Source: JAPXSY01 sp034003585
GTDB lineage: Bacteria; Verrucomicrobiota; Kiritimatiellia; RFP12; UBA1067
Length of the DNA stretch: 16,955 nt
NCBI GenBank assembly: GCA_034003585.1
Contig: JAVEYH010000074.1
Coordinates: forward strand, 1-16,955
Direction: 5' to 3'
Positions 14,401-16,955 of the stretch are shown one piece after another. The notes beneath the pieces were generated by a model. That model saw nothing but the letters and a program-made list of their open reading frames with translations. It ran no database searches and was not told where the DNA came from. Each line of letters starts with the position of its first letter. Position 1 is the stretch's first letter. A program made the translations under genes and the position numbers.

Positions 14401-15452
14401 GCATCAAGAGCGCGGTGTATGCGGATGAGAACGGATACCTGACCGTCTACCACGGCGTCGCCGCGCCGGACGGCTCGCTGCAAAGCAACACGGTGAGCGT
14501 CACCGGGTTCCGGATCGACAGCAACCTGTGGCACCGCCTGGCCTTCACCGTGGACGCCACCGTGACGAACGTGGCCCTGTTCGCGGTACGGATCGACGGC
14601 GTGACCGTCACAAACCGGAACGCGTACCCGGCGGAATGGAAAACCCGGTTCCTCACCACCGGAAACCTGCCGCCGACCGGTGCGGGCGGGAGCTGGTTCC
14701 GTCTGGCCACGACAAACCTCCGCGCCCGGCTGCTGACGGGCATCGCCTTCAGCGGCTCGGGCTATGTGGACGACCTCGTGGTCCAAGAAGAGCCGACGCA
14801 CATTGTGCTCAGCGTCACCCGGACCGGCACGGGGCTCTCCTCTCTCGGCACTGCGCCGTTCACCGCAGTCGACTTCCCCGTTGGCGCGGAAACACAGATC
14901 GTCTATACGGCGGGCGACTGGCACCGCATCGCCGCGCTGGAGGCGAACGGCGACGCCGTGCCGGACGCGCCGGGCGCGCGCGTGTTCACGCAGAGATTCG
15001 TCAACGTAATGGAGAATGTCAGCAACGCGGTGTCCTTCGCGGAGGCGCTTCCCTCAGAAACAGGTTACGCCCCGGTCCCAACCGGCTGGCTCAGGCAATG
15101 GGACGAGAATGCCGTGCGCGCGGGTGACTGCGACCCCTTCGACGTACCGTCGGAATACCTGCTGGGACTCAGCCCCGTTTCGTCCAACACCTTCCGCTTT
15201 GCCATCGAGGGCGTCACCCTCTCCGGCAGCCAGATCGTCACCGTGGTCAGGCGGAGCGTCACGGGCGAGCTGGCTCCCGACGGCATGCACGGAACGCTGG
15301 TCCTCCAGTCCACGGGGAGCCTGGGCACAGCCTTCACCAACATCGCCGCAACCGCCGTGACCGGCGGCGCGGCGTTCGACGCGCAGGGGCGCCGGGCCTA
15401 CACGAACACGGTGCATGACGCCAGCCGATTCTACCGCGCCGTCATCGAGTAA
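8475..15452 (+). CDS. Giant secreted protein: heparinase II/III-like lyase region plus autotransporter-associated beta-strand repeats
   Basis: The 2325-residue product begins with a signal peptide (1 to about 28: MKTGLRSHAFR, a Leu/Cys-rich core, then LCAEP). Residues of about 30-620 look like the alpha-toroid of heparinase II/III-type polysaccharide lyases, with DGPMLERSPNYNEGD around 514-528. About 620-1020 resemble the beta-sandwich, with GHNQKDQNGIQVCAFGRSLL from 664. An Ig-like insertion lies at about 256-326. A cadherin/Ig-like domain follows (1040-1140), then autotransporter-associated beta-strand repeats (about 1143-1830; clearest at about 1247-1278 and 1659-1691), a calcium-loop-like DTDSDGVANWREY (near 1838), a ConA/LamG-like region (1866-2106) and a C-terminal module ending SRFYRAVIE. 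There is no outer-membrane barrel and no PEP-CTERM or other known anchor. The ATG is preceded by TAAGG (8462-8466). It probably degrades an acidic or sulfated glycan outside the cell; the substrate is unknown and activity uncertain because some family histidines are replaced. Confidence 0.85.
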   Translation: MKTGLRSHAFRLGILLGCTCLLLPPLCAEPTPRQEKAAFFELLDLANPSHTNWNKPLLAVGAQVTNAAAQTSGDSALALYASALSNLLANLPAHPYSCGPSRVPGDPQAFASNFVAWLDLDAPGLEAVQAHAQASEFQAALAAWRDYKVTRLRQRGIHELYQQSYKSSGSLQNLAGFLLGEKTEAQYLHEATNTYGSVPFIDLYGIAGPPGSIGPISWTNQPPLEDKALETLFGYNSMTFPSPLLYRYWRGASLASGEALTLTCADTLVTARTAQPHGLTNNEYVTVYAATPTSYNGLFPVTVINPTTVTYTAQSAPSASPATGSGRTLARSRESRILRKWFEILHDYSSRNKNMVSTLQLVENKALQPVYWMIYEKQDWGIRAGPVLGQSGRMSELLAAIALFAKLLPEAVPAQRDWFSGINAPLDTALAPGALELVPQESLARIALSLMADTAEALVFAYYRVGMTPNQRLSGLTSLYLLPKVLDEFRAAPELSRQTDDAMADYARNMFYPDGPMLERSPNYNEGDADKILTLEQMAEGEVTPGLASLIASLVPYQRAFAHMQTPMGYLPRMASYCAPNPPALWQEDETSLAAWRAAFRASVSDAVRDRTAADLYLGLLDSGSPVPRVTSLALPYAGYFIQRNGWSRKAHFLYFANTPPGNGHNQKDQNGIQVCAFGRSLLTTAGPPPYNVTFTDPGQADDYAGFAAFQGEGSSFKVNTVAVDGRSQNNGFTYNPTVTNVTRDCLWHTSDTFDYVEGTYDGGYGNGKWTGYYDAFTNGNQAVSTVTHRRGVTFLRHPGIWIVADVISARDALSHQSRQIWNFPAQSGSPVPICGFAPHEVVANLAAQRISTTDADGPNVHLYHLGPQPVTYETYAGSRAPYLGWFGTGIGGLRHPAANVHAVWQGVGTQLVVTVIAPSDTGAPSPVLAIRTNAATASAIDLELDLENGHTLRIAQGLRPQTLTIGSRTFAAQALVADREPGGVCRGVALSAEGFADPHFTFTASNADFTVESPVRRPSDFAWADNGEWVQPSTASEHNTAPQIDPVPPQRIPRDTDPVWIAFTVHDAESQSSNLLVSAHSLDPALLPDDRIVLAGEGRDRMIRVQPTAGRFGTTSVELTVTDPQGLSLTVPFTLNVYATLYWDTSDGEGLQGGAGAWDTAHTNWSDSASGSPVRSAWSGSGNDAVFADADASATVTAGTTQIVNDLFFTAPGHILPGGALHHPYGPFTVRADADARIAAPLSAAGDLIKEGTASLTLEAVCDFSGETRVQGGTLCLAADQALPPARGITLCDGTAVGHLTLDGASQTASHLILAGSADGLTNRVTIASGRTLTINGPLLAGGTPAGITNVTAVTGEGTLAVTREDGLIQIGMVTNVSNSNRATLDLSGLRAFVADLGTGGVVRVGENFNDRGGHPSVLLLAATNTITAGTLGVGEGGRGSQQVLNFGRGSNTLHVDTLLLGTGMRDSAAVTFATPTGTLTVRGADGAGRAALNLGTGGSTSGSGANNLLDLRGHLCDLLLSTVTIGEQLRIGSPTHTLHFNSGLLDAERLVMARTSGAGTSTSSFILGGGTVNIGSDGILLASNAVGVLTLTGGTLFTDGDILKGPGGTGTATLTLNGTGAVIDLNRRALGSAAAPVSAHLLAGTVRNLGEYNGGADFVKRSDTVLVLDGTNTYSGRTLVSNGTLRVTGALANANAVDVAGPATLDLTGSLTADTVLIRTNAHLLCCGTLSGALLVEPGGSVDSGCGGESILNGAVTNYGVITATGGTRLRFTQRVVNHGLIDLRAGSAHFFEGVTGTGTVLGNYESDTTSRGTPFSWLTGNGLVSGDDYETADLADTDSDGVANWREYQAGTDPRAAFSRPVFNTVPYAESFENLAGWGGVYTRVFPFMGWFSSLPGEDRSQLVRQDYTFEKARPLPSSTHTNVLRLDTARAVLTNSFGAGFDMGRALTRIDMLMKIRPSARTPDELPSFDAGIKSAVYADENGYLTVYHGVAAPDGSLQSNTVSVTGFRIDSNLWHRLAFTVDATVTNVALFAVRIDGVTVTNRNAYPAEWKTRFLTTGNLPPTGAGGSWFRLATTNLRARLLTGIAFSGSGYVDDLVVQEEPTHIVLSVTRTGTGLSSLGTAPFTAVDFPVGAETQIVYTAGDWHRIAALEANGDAVPDAPGARVFTQRFVNVMENVSNAVSFAEALPSETGYAPVPTGWLRQWDENAVRAGDCDPFDVPSEYLLGLSPVSSNTFRFAIEGVTLSGSQIVTVVRRSVTGELAPDGMHGTLVLQSTGSLGTAFTNIAATAVTGGAAFDAQGRRAYTNTVHDASRFYRAVIE
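9241..9450 (+). other. Inserted Ig-like/phage-type module within the lyase region
   Basis: Residues of about 256-326 of the giant protein carry the pattern HGLTNNEYVTVY...SYNGLFPVTV...TTVTYT, a short beta module often seen in phage structural proteins and large bacterial surface proteins. It interrupts the helical lyase region: helical-looking sequence resumes right after it (ESRILRKWFEILHDYSS). Confidence 0.6.
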
Positions 15453-15453
15453 C

Positions 15454-16647
15454 CTATTCCACCCGGTGGCGTTTGCGGTAATCGCGCATGGTCAGGCCGA
15501 AGGCCTTCTTGAAACGTTGCTTCAGATAATTCTCCGTCTGATACCCGCACAGGCCGCCGATCGTCCCGATTTCGAGCGTTGTCGTGCGCAACAGCGCGGT
15601 GACCCGCTCCAACCGGACTTCCTGGATCGCCTCGAGAACGCTGCGTCCCTGAAGCTGACGGAAACGCAGGTCGGCCAGCCGCCGCGACACGCCGAGGTGC
15701 CGCGCCACATCCGCCGCGCCGATGCCTTCGCACGCCTTGCCCCGGATGAACTCGCAGGCTTTCTGGACAAGGCGCCCCGACGGCGAAGAAGGCGCGGTGG
15801 ACCCGCGGCCGACCACCTGCCGGACGTTGCAGCGGACCGTCACGGGGTTCCGGATGAGGCCACGCATGATCCGGTCGAGGTACAACGCGGCCTGAAACCC
15901 GCCCTCCTCGAAATCCGGCTCGATGCTGGACAGCGTCGGACGTGAGTGCGTGCAGATGATCGTCTCGTTGTCCACCCCCAGCAGCGCGATCTCATCCGGC
16001 ACACGGAGCGAGGCGAGGCGGCTAACCTCCAGCACCTGTTCGGCCCGACGGTCGCACGCCGCGAACACCGCCGCCGGCTTGGGCAGCGCCCGCAGCCATG
16101 CGGCCAGACGCCGCTGCTCGCCCGCCGTCACGCCGGACACGGCGTCGTCCGGATACACCCGGCACGCCTTGCCGTGTTTCAAAAGTGTGCGCCTGAAGGC
16201 GCCTTCGCGCCTCTTTGACCACCCCCATTCGGGCACGGACCTGATAAACGCGAAACTCCGGTATTCCCCCTGCCCCACAAGATACTCCGCGGCGCGGTTC
16301 CCTATGGCCTCGGAGTCGGTCGCGATGAACGCGACGCGCGACGCGCGCTGGCGCAATCCTCCCAAGTCGTTCAAATCCGTGGCCACGACCGGCAACTCCG
16401 ACTCAGCCAGATAACGCAGCGCCGACTGCGAAAGGCGGGGCCCGGTGATCACACCCTTCGCCCCCCACGCCAGCGCGGCTTTCAACTGCTCAAGCTCCAG
16501 CTTCTCGCGGATCAGCCGCACGTCCCAACAGCCCTGGTGCCCCGCCAGCCACCGCATGATCCCGCTGTAGCGGTCGTACTGATCCTGATATCCGATCCGC
16601 AACGCGACGACGACCTTCTTCCGAATTTGTGGCTGGGCGGCTTTCAT
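15454..16647 (-). CDS. XylR-type transcriptional regulator (LacI-like sensor domain + AraC DNA-binding domain)
   Basis: With the start at ATG 16647 this protein has 397 residues, near E. coli XylR (about 390). The first ~280 residues form a periplasmic-binding-protein-like ligand domain of LacI/GalR type, seen from KKVVVALRIGYQDQYDRY to PDEIALLGVDNETIICTHSRPTLSSIEPDFEEGG. The C-terminal ~100 residues are an AraC-type double helix-turn-helix, with AADVARHLGVSRRLADLRFR and, in the second helix pair, GTIGGLCGYQTENYLKQRFKKAFG. The frame is open to 16749, but the added residues look unlike coding sequence and would cover the putative operator. Such fusions sense a sugar directly and activate catabolic genes. 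It is convergent with the giant secreted protein (stops 1 nt apart) and divergent from the LamG-like gene, which are its likely targets. Confidence 0.92.
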   Translation of the reverse strand: MKAAQPQIRKKVVVALRIGYQDQYDRYSGIMRWLAGHQGCWDVRLIREKLELEQLKAALAWGAKGVITGPRLSQSALRYLAESELPVVATDLNDLGGLRQRASRVAFIATDSEAIGNRAAEYLVGQGEYRSFAFIRSVPEWGWSKRREGAFRRTLLKHGKACRVYPDDAVSGVTAGEQRRLAAWLRALPKPAAVFAACDRRAEQVLEVSRLASLRVPDEIALLGVDNETIICTHSRPTLSSIEPDFEEGGFQAALYLDRIMRGLIRNPVTVRCNVRQVVGRGSTAPSSPSGRLVQKACEFIRGKACEGIGAADVARHLGVSRRLADLRFRQLQGRSVLEAIQEVRLERVTALLRTTTLEIGTIGGLCGYQTENYLKQRFKKAFGLTMRDYRKRHRVE

Positions 16648-16695
16648 GACACTCGGCATCCTTGCATAAAACACACGCCGGGTCAACCGGGGCCT

Positions 16696-16726
16696 TGCCG
16701 AAAAACGATCATTGATTGTGCCGAAA
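16696..16726 (+). promoter_or_regulatory. Candidate AraC/XylR operator: TGCCGAAA direct repeats
   Basis: TGCCGAAA occurs at 16696-16703 and 16719-16726, 23 bp apart, about two DNA turns and on the same face. An inverted partial copy TCGGCA lies at 16743-16748. Direct half-sites spaced by about two turns are usual for AraC-family dimers, and the site lies between the regulator and the divergent secreted-protein gene. Confidence 0.5.
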
Positions 16727-16755
16727 TGTGGGTGGTTTGGTCTCGGCATATGGCT

Positions 16756-16761
16756 TATAGT
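16756..16761 (+). promoter_or_regulatory. Possible -10 box of the LamG-like gene
   Basis: TATAGT matches five of six bases of the sigma70 -10 box. The -35 position (16733-16738, TGGTTT) is poor. A weak -35 with the direct repeats just upstream fits a promoter that needs an activator such as the neighbouring XylR-type protein. Transcription would start near 16768. Confidence 0.4.
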
Positions 16762-16793
16762 TCAGATACAGCTATTCAACAGGAGGTTGGCTC

Positions 16794-16955
16794 ATGCCAC
16801 GAATCACACGGTTGCTTGTTCTCGCCGCACTTGGGCTCGGAGTCCGTCAGGGCCACTCCGAAGTGGTCGCGTATTGGCCGTTCTCACCCGGCAACGAATT
16901 GTCCGACCTCGCAGGAAACGGCCACGCTCTGACCCAGGCGGGCATCACGTTCAGC
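16794..16955 (+). CDS. Secreted LamG/ConA-like protein, N-terminal fragment (runs off window)
   Basis: The 54 visible residues begin with a signal peptide (MPRITRLLVLAALGLG, with likely cleavage near GHSE) followed by VAYWPFSPGNELSDLAGNGH, the common opening of a LamG/concanavalin-A-like lectin or glucanase-fold domain. The start is firm: AGGAGG at 16781-16786 lies seven bases before the ATG. The gene is divergent from the XylR-type regulator and probably controlled by it. The rest lies beyond the window, so the full function (binding protein, glycosidase or other surface protein) cannot be told. Confidence 0.75.
   Translation, partial: MPRITRLLVLAALGLGVRQGHSEVVAYWPFSPGNELSDLAGNGHALTQAGITFS

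Noticed and set aside
16648..16749. 34-residue N-terminal extension of the XylR-type regulator
   Set aside because: The usual family start matches ATG 16647, and the extension covers the direct-repeat operator. ATG 16659 has its AAGG too close to the start.
1..16955. tRNA, rRNA, CRISPR array, insertion sequence or phage genes
   Set aside because: No spaced identical repeats, transposase motifs, terminal inverted repeats or RNA-gene signatures were seen; the phage-like Ig module is a domain within one protein.

Overview
The window is GC-rich, tightly packed bacterial DNA. It holds ten complete protein genes, one partial gene at the right edge, and no rRNA, tRNA, CRISPR array or transposon that I can see. 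The closest overall match is the PVC group, most likely Kiritimatiellota or Verrucomicrobiota. This is an inference from the gene style: a very large secreted protein with autotransporter-associated beta-strand repeats, a LacI-like/AraC fusion regulator of the XylR type, a secreted LamG-like protein, and an ECF sigma factor followed by a small one-helix membrane protein.

Left block (49-4157, + strand): a housekeeping operon, recN - DUF493 gene - MalK/UgpC-type ABC ATPase - nadD - rsfS. Gaps are about 20 nt or are 4-nt stop/start overlaps. It covers DNA break repair, NAD synthesis and ribosome silencing, with a sugar-type transport ATPase embedded that has no permease nearby.

Middle block (7466 down to 4123, - strand): a family 5 (peptide-type) ABC solute-binding protein, then an O6-alkylguanine-DNA alkyltransferase (ogt), an ECF sigma factor and a one-helix membrane protein that may be its anti-sigma factor. 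The last three overlap by 4 nt at each junction. Both ogt and the sigma gene appear to start at TTG with good Shine-Dalgarno sites. The membrane-protein gene runs 35 nt into the convergent rsfS gene. A run of ten G lies in ogt, close to the coupled sigma start.

Divergent spacer (7467-7736, 270 nt): a good sigma70-like promoter (TTGACA, 16 nt, TAAGAT) faces the solute-binding gene. A weaker one faces a stand-alone LUD-domain protein (7737-8393) with a C-terminal cysteine cluster. Two inverted repeats and a direct repeat lie between them.

Right block (8475-16955): a 2325-residue secreted protein has an N-terminal heparinase II/III-like polysaccharide lyase region, a short Ig-like insertion, beta-strand repeats, a calcium-loop-like motif, a ConA/LamG-like region and a conserved-looking C-terminal tail. 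It converges, with stop codons 1 nt apart, on a XylR-type regulator. That regulator is divergent from the start of another secreted LamG-like protein, and the spacer between them carries two TGCCGAAA direct repeats 23 bp apart, a plausible operator. I read this as a polysaccharide or glycan acquisition locus. Two of the histidines expected in the lyase family appear to be glutamines.

No gene-free stretch exceeds 300 bases.
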